This document shows positions 1 to 5,656 of a stretch of 7,684 nucleotides of DNA, one piece after another. The notes beneath the pieces are model-generated. The model saw nothing but the letters and a program-made list of their open reading frames with translations. It was not told where the DNA came from and did no database searches. A program made the translations under genes and the position numbers. The stretch is from contig CAAETG010000147.1 in the NCBI GenBank assembly GCA_900758895.1, forward strand, positions 1-7,684. The letters run 5' to 3'. Position 1 is the first letter of the stretch. Every line of letters begins with the position of its first letter. Source of the DNA: Bacilli bacterium. GTDB lineage: Bacteria; Bacillota_I; Bacilli_A; RF39; UBA660.

Positions 1-160
1 TAATTGGATCATCCGTACTTGCCTTTACTTCTACCACTCTTTTCTTTTCATGAAAAAAAGCAAAATAAGAATTTAAAAAATCAACCAAAATCTCCATCTT
101 ACTAAATACATGCTTAAACACTAAGTCATCTGTTAGTCCGACAAATTCTTTCGTTTTCAA
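1..160 (-). CDS. Rpn family PD-(D/E)XK nuclease / putative transposase, N-terminal fragment
   Basis: Only the first 53 codons are present; the gene runs off the left edge. The protein starts MKTKEFVGLTDDLVFKHVF and continues with ILVDFLNSYF. This Asp-Phe-Lys-x-x-Phe followed by a 'LxDFLNS' helix is the hallmark opening of the Rpn / PDDEXK_2 'transposase' family, recombination-promoting nucleases often annotated as transposases. The catalytic acidic residues normally lie further in and are outside the window. The start is a TTG at 158-160. An in-frame TGA at 161-163 excludes any longer form, and AGGGGGTGAT (166-175), nearly a perfect anti-16S match, sits 5 nt upstream. No terminal inverted repeats are visible nearby, and this family does not behave as a classical insertion sequence. 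The family call is from motif recognition only. Confidence 0.72.
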   Translation of the reverse strand, partial: MKTKEFVGLTDDLVFKHVFSKMEILVDFLNSYFAFFHEKKRVVEVKASTDDPI

Positions 161-198
161 TCAATATCACCCCCTAACTAGAAAGAATTAGTTTAAGC

Positions 199-229
199 GT
201 AACACAGATAGAATGCAAACTTTGTCGAA
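199..229 (-). promoter_or_regulatory. Weak promoter candidate and Spo0A-box-like heptamer before the nuclease gene
   Basis: The roughly 100-base gap between the protease terminator and the nuclease start must hold the nuclease promoter unless there is read-through. The best -35 is TCGACA (223-228 on the minus strand), followed after 18 nt by a poor -10, TGTTAC. Overlapping it, the plus strand reads TGTCGAA at 223-229, which equals the Spo0A box core known from Bacillus. A heptamer can occur by chance about once in a window of this size counting both strands, so the regulatory reading is weak. Confidence 0.2.
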
Positions 230-263
230 CCGTGGAAAATGCCTAGAAAATTTTTAGAACATG

Positions 264-287
264 AAAAAAGAAGGAGTCATTCCTTCT
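264..287 (-). terminator. Intrinsic terminator of the cysteine protease gene
   Basis: On the minus strand AGAAGGA (281-287) and TCCTTCT (269-275) form a 7-bp stem with a 5-nt loop, followed at once by a run of T (264-268). The stop codon of the protease gene (286-288) is partly inside the stem. Confidence 0.8.
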
Positions 288-1977
288 ATATTTTAAAGAT
301 TTTGTTTTTCTTTTTGATTAATATTACTCCTCCAATTACTAGTAATACTACTATAATGGAAAGACCACTGATCATACCTGTTTGAGGATTTTCAATATCT
401 ACATCCGTATCTTCCGTTGAAACCGTATCACCTAACATAATTCCCTCTGTATCATCATTTGGATTAATTAATTCAACACTAGCGTCATCATCAATTTTAC
501 TACTATCGTTTACATCTGTAGATATATTTTCTTCTTTCGCACTTGTATAAACACGAATGGATACTTGAGCATTTAACTTATCACCAAGATCTATCCAGTT
601 CTCCCCATTTGTTGAAAGATAGGAAACACCATCTGTTATTTCAAAATTATGATATGGACTTGTTGCCGATCCTTTCATGGCAATTGGAATGATATCATCG
701 GTATTAGAATCTGTTTCTAACTTTATTACGATTGAAAATTTATCGGTAACATAAATATCTTTATTTGGTATTACACTCATATATCCGGCATGAGAAGTTG
801 TTCCACTTGCAATTTCTTCATAATTTTTTAGGGATGCATTGCTAGCATAATAAACTGTATAATTCATTCCTTTATTACTGGTTGCAAAAGTTATTTTGTC
901 AATCACTTCTGTACTTTCGTTTTTCTTAGTAAATGCATTTGCTATATAGTTCACATCCGATTTACTTGTTAATGTTACATTGGTTCCTAAATCATCATAA
1001 TAATAAACTTCATCAGAAACGTCTAGGTCGGCATTATAGAATCCTACTAAATTGGTACATATGTTGATGTCATCATATGAAACATAAAAATAGCCATTAT
1101 CTCCTACATTTGTACCATAAGAATTTTTAACGATCCAAGCACCTTTTCTCGAAGCATGACTTGTAAAGCTTGTTATTTCTACTGAATCATCCCAGCCAAC
1201 AATCGCTACTGCATGATTTGGCATATTATTTCCATTGTAGTAATAATAAGCGCCATTTACATATTCATCACTTTTGATATCAAAATAGATAGAGGCAGCT
1301 AGAGCACCATGATTAACTAAGTATTGTTTGATTGTTGTAATACTATTTTCACTACATGCACCGGTTGCGTTATTTAAATAAAAGATGTCATCTACATCAA
1401 CGCTTGCTGATTTACTCGTAATATCAACTTGATTAATCGTTGTTGTATGATTGATTAAATTGGTAATTGTTTGGAATGGTAATTCACTTTCTTTGATTGG
1501 TCCCCAGTTGTTAAGAACATAAGCAGCGGTAAATTCGAGTTTTCCACCACTATTAAAGTCACGATTAAAAGTAATAAAACTTGGGGTATATAAAGAATTT
1601 TGAGTCATTAATTCTAGATGCGCTACACTTAAATAATCAGTATTGATATTATTTTTTAATAAATTAGACTCAATGGATGCTAAAGTTGAAAATGCCCAAC
1701 AATCATCACTTGCTCCTTGATTTCTTGCATTTAATACATATTTATCTTGCAAGGTAAATCGTTCCATCGAATAACTCTTTGAACTACCAATGATTCCTCC
1801 TTCTACTTCTTGTTTACACATGGAAGGCATTACGGTATTTGCTTGTTCTTCTTTGCTTAAATTTAACCAAGCTTTATATTCTTCTGAATATTCACATAAT
1901 TCAACCGTAATATCTGCAGCATTTACTGAGGGAATTCCTACTAATAATAGGAAAATGAATGCTATAAACCTTTTCAT
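286..1977 (-). CDS. Secreted, wall-anchored papain-like (C1A) cysteine protease with lectin-like domain
   Basis: 563 aa. Residues 1-20 (MKRFIAFIFLLLVGIPSVNA) are a signal peptide. The peptidase C1A domain covers about residues 75-315. Its oxyanion Gln is in NQG (Q87), the nucleophile Cys is in DDCWAFS (C93), the His is in NHAVAIVGW (H255) and the Asn is in VKNSYGTN (N285), so the full catalytic set is present. About residues 320-480 (VYYYD, ANAFTKKNE, YTVYYASN) resemble the lectin-like domain that follows C1 peptidases in many Bacillota. An acidic, Asp/Thr-rich spacer leads to NPQTG (530-534), a hydrophobic segment and a KKKNKIFKI tail, which is a sortase-type anchor with Asn in place of the usual Leu. 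The start is the ATG at 1975-1977 because AAGGAG lies 9 nt upstream and the signal peptide begins there; a longer reading from 2025 would put 16 extra residues before the signal peptide. The substrate is unknown; degradation of host or neighbour proteins at the surface is inference. No sortase gene is in the window. Confidence 0.88.
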   Translation of the reverse strand: MKRFIAFIFLLLVGIPSVNAADITVELCEYSEEYKAWLNLSKEEQANTVMPSMCKQEVEGGIIGSSKSYSMERFTLQDKYVLNARNQGASDDCWAFSTLASIESNLLKNNINTDYLSVAHLELMTQNSLYTPSFITFNRDFNSGGKLEFTAAYVLNNWGPIKESELPFQTITNLINHTTTINQVDITSKSASVDVDDIFYLNNATGACSENSITTIKQYLVNHGALAASIYFDIKSDEYVNGAYYYYNGNNMPNHAVAIVGWDDSVEITSFTSHASRKGAWIVKNSYGTNVGDNGYFYVSYDDINICTNLVGFYNADLDVSDEVYYYDDLGTNVTLTSKSDVNYIANAFTKKNESTEVIDKITFATSNKGMNYTVYYASNASLKNYEEIASGTTSHAGYMSVIPNKDIYVTDKFSIVIKLETDSNTDDIIPIAMKGSATSPYHNFEITDGVSYLSTNGENWIDLGDKLNAQVSIRVYTSAKEENISTDVNDSSKIDDDASVELINPNDDTEGIMLGDTVSTEDTDVDIENPQTGMISGLSIIVVLLVIGGVILIKKKNKIFKI

Positions 1978-2005
1978 ATCTATACACTCCTTATTCTTTA
2001 CTTTG

Positions 2006-2035
2006 ATTATAGCATATTTTGTCAATATTTGACAT
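2006..2035 (-). promoter_or_regulatory. Protease promoter, extended -10 type
   Basis: On the minus strand the -10 is a perfect TATAAT (2006-2011) preceded by TG and one base (extended -10). The -35 with an 18-nt spacer is ATGTCA (2030-2035), which is weak. Predicted transcription starts near 1999, giving a leader of about 22 nt that just includes the ribosome site. Confidence 0.6.
2020..2034. repeat. Perfect inverted repeat over the protease promoter, possible operator
   Basis: TGTCAA (2020-2025), TAT, TTGACA (2029-2034) is a perfect 6-bp inverted repeat with a 3-base centre. It covers the spacer and most of the -35 of the protease promoter, where a bound protein would block RNA polymerase. 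The arms also read TTGACA, so one arm could instead be mistaken for a -35, but it would be only 8 bases from the -10. Confidence 0.35.
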
Positions 2036-2065
2036 GTCTTTTACTTTGTTTTACATTTTATTTTC

Positions 2066-2095
2066 AAAAAAAAGATGATACTTTTGGTAACATCT
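2066..2095 (-). terminator. Intrinsic terminator of thrS
   Basis: On the minus strand GATGTTAC (2087-2094) pairs with GTATCATC (2074-2081) across a 5-nt loop with one T-T mismatch. An eight-T tract (2066-2073) follows. The thrS stop codon (2094-2096) lies at the 5' edge of the stem. Confidence 0.78.
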
Positions 2096-3851
2096 AATTT
2101 TTTCTTGTTTTTATTTCTTCTAGAATCATATTTTTAAATTCGTCTATGCTTACAGTTGTTGTTTCTTCACTTCCACATTTACGATAGCTTACGGTATTAT
2201 TTTCGATTTCTTTATTGCCAATAATCACAGCATAATTTTTCTTTTTCATGACACTTTCTCGCATTTTATAGCCTAATTTTTCATCACGATCATCTAGCTC
2301 AGCCCGAATTCCTAATTCTTTTAATTGTTTTAATAAGTCTTCGGCATAACTTAAATGATATTCATTATTAACTGGAATAATATTTACTTGTACCGGAGAA
2401 AGCCATAGTGGAAATAAACCTTTTCTTTCTTCTAGATAGTAAGCGATAAAGCGATCTAAACTACCAAAAATAGCACGATGTAAAACAACTGGTGTTTTTT
2501 TAGAGCCATCTTTGTCCACATAAGTTAAATCAAAACGCATAGGTAAACAGAAATCTAATTGACAAGTAGATAAGGTATATTCGTTTCCTACGGCAGGACG
2601 TACTTGAACATCTAGTTTTGGTCCATAAAAGGCTGCTTCTCCTATTTTTTCGGTATAAGGAATGCCAATGTGATCTAATACTTTTCTTAAAGTATCTTCC
2701 GCATGATTCCACATTGCATCATCATTATAATATTTTACTTTATCTTCGGGGTCTCTTAATGACAATTCAAAGCGATAATCTTTGATTCCTAATTCTTTAT
2801 AAACATCTAGAATTAAATTAACAACTAATGTAAATTCTGATTCAATTTGTTCTGGTGTCACAAAAAGATGAGCATCATTTTGGCAGAATGTTCTTACTCT
2901 TTCAATTCCTTTTAGAGCACCACTTGCTTCATAACGAGAATCTCTAGCAATTTCTCCAATTCGAATTGGCAAATCACGATAAGAATGAATATCGTTTGCA
3001 TAAATCATCATATGATGTGGGCAATTCATTGGTCTTAAAACAAACTCTTCGCCTTCCACTTCCATTTTTGGAAACATATTTTCTTGATAGTGTTCCCAAT
3101 GACCACTTGTTTTATATAATTCGACATTGCCAAGAGGTGGCGTTAAAACATGTTTATATCCTAATTTTTTTTCTTTGCCTTTAATATAATTTTCTAATTC
3201 TTCCCAAATAATATAACCATTTGGTAAATACATAGGAAGGCCTTTCCCAACTAAATCAGAAGTCATAAAAATATTTAAATCTTTTCCTAGTTTTCGATGA
3301 TCACGTTCTTTTGCTTCTTCTAAGAATTTCAAATGTTCTTCTAATTTTTCAGGAGTATCAAAACAAATACCATAAATTCTTTGTAATACTTTATTGTTTT
3401 TATCTCCTTTCCAGTAAGCCCCACTTACTTTTAATAATTTGAAATTTTTACAAGCTTTTACAGATTCTACGTGTGGTCCACGACAAAGATCAGTAAAATC
3501 TCCTTGAGTGTAACAAGTAATGGTCGTATCACTTTCATCCATTCTTTCAATTAAATCAATCTTGTAAGGATCATCTTTAAACATGTCTAAGGCTTCTTTT
3601 TTCGTTAACTCATGTCTTACTATTTTTTTACCGTCTTTCGCAATTTTCTTCATTTCTTTTTCAATGGCTGGTAAATCCTCCACGGTTAACGTGATATCAC
3701 CTAGATCAATATCATAATAAAACCCTTCTTCAATGACTGGGCCTACCCAAAATTTAGCTTCTGGGTATAAATGTTTTACTGCTTGTGCTAATAAATGGGC
3801 ACAGCTGTGGTTTAATACACTTAATTTTTCATCTTCTTTAATATTTATCAT
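2094..3851 (-). CDS. thrS: Threonyl-tRNA synthetase lacking the N-terminal TGS domain
   Basis: Class II synthetase that charges tRNA-Thr, 585 aa against roughly 640 for the usual bacterial enzyme. It begins directly in the editing domain: HSCAH (H15, H19) and CRGPH (C123, H127) correspond to the four editing-site residues. The catalytic core follows, with RPMNCPHH (zinc ligand C277), motif 2 around SRYEASGAL, NDAHLF (zinc ligand H328) and VVLHRAIFGSLDRF (zinc ligand H458 and motif 3). The anticodon-binding domain runs from about 483 to the end. Spacing of the zinc ligands agrees with the E. coli enzyme. The start is the ATG at 3849-3851 with GAGGAGG 8-9 nt upstream; an in-frame TAA a few codons before it excludes a TGS domain in this frame. 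Expression should be set by tRNA-Thr charging through the T-box leader upstream. Identity is certain; the loss of TGS is seen directly, its effect is unknown. Confidence 0.97.
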   Translation of the reverse strand: MINIKEDEKLSVLNHSCAHLLAQAVKHLYPEAKFWVGPVIEEGFYYDIDLGDITLTVEDLPAIEKEMKKIAKDGKKIVRHELTKKEALDMFKDDPYKIDLIERMDESDTTITCYTQGDFTDLCRGPHVESVKACKNFKLLKVSGAYWKGDKNNKVLQRIYGICFDTPEKLEEHLKFLEEAKERDHRKLGKDLNIFMTSDLVGKGLPMYLPNGYIIWEELENYIKGKEKKLGYKHVLTPPLGNVELYKTSGHWEHYQENMFPKMEVEGEEFVLRPMNCPHHMMIYANDIHSYRDLPIRIGEIARDSRYEASGALKGIERVRTFCQNDAHLFVTPEQIESEFTLVVNLILDVYKELGIKDYRFELSLRDPEDKVKYYNDDAMWNHAEDTLRKVLDHIGIPYTEKIGEAAFYGPKLDVQVRPAVGNEYTLSTCQLDFCLPMRFDLTYVDKDGSKKTPVVLHRAIFGSLDRFIAYYLEERKGLFPLWLSPVQVNIIPVNNEYHLSYAEDLLKQLKELGIRAELDDRDEKLGYKMRESVMKKKNYAVIIGNKEIENNTVSYRKCGSEETTTVSIDEFKNMILEEIKTRKN

Positions 3852-3934
3852 TATTTTTTCCTCCTCATCTTTTTAATATAATATTTTGATATGTAACTCT
3901 CTTTCGCTTTTATTTCCACCATATTCCACCTTTC

Positions 3935-3982
3935 AAAGAAAAAGGATGATACCTAAGGAGCTTATTAAAAGCGGTACCATCC
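3935..3982 (-). terminator. T-box-controlled terminator before thrS
   Basis: On the minus strand GGATGGTACC (3973-3982) pairs with GGTATCATCC (3944-3953), a 10-bp stem with one G-T pair, followed by a T-rich tract (3935-3943). The 5' arm is part of the T-box sequence, so this hairpin and the antiterminator cannot form together. It stops transcription about 85 bases before thrS when tRNA-Thr is charged. Confidence 0.88.
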
Positions 3983-4135
3983 TTTTTTATTCTTATTTTT
4001 TATAACGGCTTATCACCGGAGATGATTGGTCTCTCTAGAAAGTAGTAATCTATAAAGCTATGTTCTAGTTTGCACCAACCACCAGTTCTCTAACCAATTG
4101 CTTTATACATCATGTCTTTCATCATTGATTTCTTC
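3935..4135 (-). promoter_or_regulatory. T-box riboswitch leader, tRNA-Thr responsive (ACU specifier)
   Basis: The leader can be read in full on the minus strand. Stem I has a lower helix GAAAG/CTTTC (4116-4120 with 4038-4042). Next comes an internal specifier loop (4108-4115 and 4043-4050), then an 8-bp helix TATAAAGC/GCTTTATA (4100-4107 with 4051-4058), capped by the conserved GGTTGGTGCAAAC region (4068-4080). The specifier is ACT (4044-4046), a Thr codon followed by a purine, which fits the thrS gene downstream. The T-box AAGGATGGTACCGC lies at 3971-3984. The antiterminator has helix AAGGA/TCCTT (3980-3984 with 3955-3959), the canonical 7-nt bulge TGGTACC (3973-3979) and a small helix GCTT/AAGC (3969-3972 with 3960-3963). 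The bulge UGGU would pair with an ACCA acceptor end, implying A as the discriminator base of this tRNA-Thr. Uncharged tRNA-Thr should permit read-through into thrS. Confidence 0.95.
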
Positions 4136-4136
4136 C

Positions 4137-4165
4137 AGTATATCACACAAGTTCTTTTAATACAA
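4137..4165 (-). promoter_or_regulatory. Promoter of the T-box/thrS transcript
   Basis: On the minus strand TTGTAT (4160-4165) is followed after 17 nt by TATACT (4137-4142), itself preceded by TG plus one base (extended -10). The predicted start near 4130 fits the 5' edge of Stem I. The -35 abuts the stop codon of the preceding gene. Confidence 0.6.
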
Positions 4166-4167
4166 GC

Positions 4168-4692
4168 TTAGATTAAAACATTTTCGCCATTTTCACAATG
4201 TTTATAAAAATCTTTTAAACCAATATGAAATTTTGGTTTTTTATATTTGTATATACATAGATAATCTAAATCCATATTTCTTAACTTATTAAATTTTTGA
4301 AATTTATCTTTTACATCTTTTAATAAATCATACAAACTTAAATACTCATGAATACCTCTATTATTTTCCCAAGCATGTTCAAACCAGTAGAATTTTTCAT
4401 TTTCTTCATAAACCAAAAAAGTATGAGTATATAATTTTTTCGCATCATAATATATCATAAAATAAGTATTAAAATTTAATCCTAATTCTTTAAAATACTT
4501 TCTTTCTAATTCCACTTGATCATAACAAACCCCTACTTTTCTTTCTATTACTTCCTCAGGACGAGATAAACAGTATTTTTTCTTAAAGCCTTTTTCGGTA
4601 TTTAAATATACATTTTTGTTAATATCCATCCAACCATATTCAATTTCATCTAACAAATTCATTAGATCCATAACATTATTAATTTGCTCCAT
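4168..4692 (-). CDS. Transglutaminase-like (Cys-His) superfamily protein
   Basis: 174 aa, no signal peptide or membrane segment, so presumably cytoplasmic. Recognisable elements of the transglutaminase/papain-like fold are RKVGVCYDQVELE, with C56 as the likely nucleophile, THTFLVY with H90 as the likely base, and FYWFEHAWE, where E105/H106 may supply the third residue. About residues 44-110 form this core. The spacing Cys, then about 34 residues, then His suits the small bacterial transglut-like proteins, many of which act as proteases or amidases rather than cross-linkers; the reaction here is not determined. The start is the ATG at 4690-4692 behind AGGTGGAG (4696-4703). It lies 54 nt downstream of spoVIF on the same strand but has its own strong promoter. 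Its length and sequence do not let me assign it to the spore-coat Tgl family. Confidence 0.68.
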   Translation of the reverse strand: MEQINNVMDLMNLLDEIEYGWMDINKNVYLNTEKGFKKKYCLSRPEEVIERKVGVCYDQVELERKYFKELGLNFNTYFMIYYDAKKLYTHTFLVYEENEKFYWFEHAWENNRGIHEYLSLYDLLKDVKDKFQKFNKLRNMDLDYLCIYKYKKPKFHIGLKDFYKHCENGENVLI

Positions 4693-4711
4693 TTTACTCC
4701 ACCTAGATGAT

Positions 4712-4741
4712 ATTATAACAAATATTTAGGGAAAAGTGCAA
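4712..4741 (-). promoter_or_regulatory. Promoter of the transglutaminase-like gene, extended -10 type
   Basis: On the minus strand a perfect TATAAT (4712-4717) is preceded by TG plus one base. A weak -35, TTGCAC (4736-4741), lies 18 nt upstream. Transcription would start near 4705, only about 12 nt before the ATG and at the edge of the ribosome site. Confidence 0.55.
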
Positions 4742-4746
4742 ATAAA

Positions 4747-4986
4747 TTAAAACATCTTATCGACATTTTTTGGCACTTCATCATCTACTACTTTTTTGAT
4801 AATTTTATCTTTTAACTCTTTGTTTACTTTTTTACCAGTCATGGCACTTAAAGTATCAATTACTTCACTTAGTGTTTTTTCATCCTTCATATTGCCCTTT
4901 TGTAATTTTTCTGCTAAAGATACAATGGTATTTTTATCCACCTTTGTCTTCTTTTCTATTTTTTTAAAAAAAGAATCATCTAACAT
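4747..4986 (-). CDS. spoVIF: SpoVIF-like sporulation protein
   Basis: 79 aa. The pattern FFKKIEKKTKVD, then LAEKLQKGNMKDEKT, then GKKVNKELKDKIIKKVV matches the small Stage VI sporulation protein F family almost end to end. That includes the 'FKDE'-type motif, here MKDE (33-36), and the C-terminal 'vskeledkIv' helix. In Bacillus subtilis SpoVIF is needed for correct spore coat assembly and is made late in the mother cell. The start is the ATG at 4984-4986: GGAGG (4994-4998) sits 7 nt upstream. A longer reading from 5004 would translate that ribosome site, so it is rejected. The gene follows an XRE regulator by 46 nt and precedes the transglutaminase-like gene. The family call rests on recognition of the pattern, not on a search. 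Confidence 0.8.
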   Translation of the reverse strand: MLDDSFFKKIEKKTKVDKNTIVSLAEKLQKGNMKDEKTLSEVIDTLSAMTGKKVNKELKDKIIKKVVDDEVPKNVDKMF

Positions 4987-5004
4987 AAAAACGCCTCCTA
5001 ACAT

Positions 5005-5014
5005 TAGTATATGC
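5005..5014 (-). promoter_or_regulatory. spoVIF: Sigma-K-like -10 element before spoVIF
   Basis: On the minus strand GCATATACTA fits the CATANNNTA -10 consensus of mother-cell sigma-K and also approaches the sigma-E one. No clear -35 could be fixed. The same bases contain TATACT, usable by the housekeeping sigma factor, but no acceptable -35 lies 16-18 nt upstream. The predicted start would fall at about 4998, at the front edge of the ribosome site, which is tight. Confidence 0.4.
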
Positions 5015-5032
5015 TAGAAGGGATCCCCTTGA

Positions 5033-5251
5033 TTATTTATAATATTCATAAAATAGTTCATCTGGTTTTAATTTAAAAACACGAGCTATTTTTAGTGCTA
5101 AATCATAATATAATCTTCGATTGCCATTTTCAATTTGCCAATAGTAGGCTTTACAAATTCCTACTTCTTTGGCAACACTTTCATATGACATATTGTTTGC
5201 TTTTCGTAAATTTTGTAATTTAAAATTTACATTTGTACTACTTTTCGCCAT
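5033..5251 (-). CDS. Small XRE-family helix-turn-helix regulator
   Basis: 72 aa, essentially a lone Cro/C1-type DNA-binding domain. The helix-turn-helix lies at about residues 22-45 (SYESVAKEVG, turn, then the recognition helix with AYYWQIENGNR). It is followed by the typical LALKIARVFKLKPDELF closing helices. The start is the ATG at 5249-5251 with GGAGGAG (5254-5260) just upstream; a longer reading from 5281 would begin inside the promoter. It is divergent from a second XRE gene and shares an 88-base intergenic region once the longer starts are discounted. Targets are unknown; autoregulation is likely from the operator-like repeat but not shown. SpoVIF follows on the same strand. Confidence 0.85.
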   Translation of the reverse strand: MAKSSTNVNFKLQNLRKANNMSYESVAKEVGICKAYYWQIENGNRRLYYDLALKIARVFKLKPDELFYEYYK

Positions 5252-5269
5252 AACTCCTCCACTAGTACT

Positions 5270-5298
5270 ATAATATATCAAAATTTTTTGGTTGTCAA
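5270..5298 (-). promoter_or_regulatory. Promoter of the minus-strand XRE gene
   Basis: On the minus strand a perfect TTGACA (5293-5298) and TATTAT (5270-5275) are separated by 17 nt, a good housekeeping promoter. The predicted start near 5263 leaves a leader of about 12 nt. Confidence 0.7.
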
Positions 5299-5304
5299 AT
5301 TTTG
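5279..5304. repeat. Inverted repeat between divergent XRE genes, operator candidate
   Basis: CAAAATTT (5279-5286) and AAATTTTG (5297-5304) are perfect 8-bp inverted arms separated by 10 bases, about one and a half helical turns between centres. They cover the -35 and spacer of the minus-strand promoter. A possible plus-strand -10, TATAGT, lies at 5305-5310 right beside the repeat, so one bound dimer could affect both directions. AT-rich arms make chance occurrence possible. Confidence 0.4.
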
Positions 5305-5369
5305 TATAGTTATCGCTGGGTAGACTTTGCCGCTAATTATCAATAATATTAAGTGTGAGGAGTGTTTGG

Positions 5370-5633
5370 ATGAATTTAAAAGAAGTAGTAGGTATCAACT
5401 TAAAATATTATCGATATCAAAGTGGTTTATCCCAAGAAAAATTTTATACTAATTTAGAACTTAATCCCAAATATATGGCATGTATAGAACGTGGTGAGGA
5501 AAATATTACGATTGATCATATTGAAGAAATAGCCTATAAACTAGGAATTTCTACTCATGAACTTGTCACTTATAATAAAGATCATATTATTAATAAGAAA
5601 AGAATTGATGAAAAAGTAAAAATAAAGAATTAG
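5370..5633 (+). CDS. XRE-family helix-turn-helix regulator
   Basis: 87 aa; the only plus-strand gene in the window. The helix-turn-helix spans about residues 21-47 (SQEKFYTNLELN, then KYMACIERGEENIT), the classic Cro/C1 arrangement, followed by HIEEIAYKLGISTHELV. The last 20 residues are basic (NKKRIDEKVKIKN) and may be disordered. The start is the ATG at 5370-5372 with GAGGAG (5357-5362) upstream; an upstream GTG at 5355 would lie over this site and is rejected. It is transcribed divergently from the other XRE gene and ends in a hairpin shared with der. Its role is unknown. The two proteins are similar only in the fold, so they are not a recent duplication. Confidence 0.83.
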   Translation: MNLKEVVGINLKYYRYQSGLSQEKFYTNLELNPKYMACIERGEENITIDHIEEIAYKLGISTHELVTYNKDHIINKKRIDEKVKIKN

Positions 5634-5656
5634 CGTTTTGTTCTAATTCTTTTTTT
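5615..5656. terminator. Bidirectional terminator between the XRE gene and der
   Basis: AAAGAATTAG (5624-5633) and CTAATTCTTT (5643-5652) form a perfect 10-bp stem with a 9-nt loop. On the plus strand it runs into a T tract (5650-5656), ending the XRE transcript. On the minus strand it is followed by TTATTTTT, ending der. The plus-strand stop codon TAG (5631-5633) is inside the stem. Confidence 0.85.

Noticed and set aside
1..263. Insertion sequence, suggested by the 'transposase' label of the Rpn family
   Set aside because: No terminal inverted repeats or target duplications are visible, and the family consists of nucleases that do not need them.
1790..2032. Open frame of 80 codons on the plus strand
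   Set aside because: It lies antisense over the signal-peptide end and promoter of the protease gene, has no ribosome site and shows no recognisable protein.
2530..2712. Open frame of 60 codons on the minus strand inside thrS
   Set aside because: It is another frame of the unmistakable thrS coding sequence with low-complexity Arg/Ser-rich translation.
2966..3184. Open frame of 72 codons on the plus strand
   Set aside because: It is antisense to the catalytic core of thrS, with no independent support.
4796..5017. Open frame of 73 codons on the plus strand
   Set aside because: It is antisense to spoVIF, and its hydrophobic translation is the mirror of a Lys-rich gene.
5019..5032. GC-rich palindrome around GGGATCCC just after the minus-strand XRE gene, considered as a terminator
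   Set aside because: The stem is only about 4-5 bp beyond a GATC centre, and no T tract follows on either strand.
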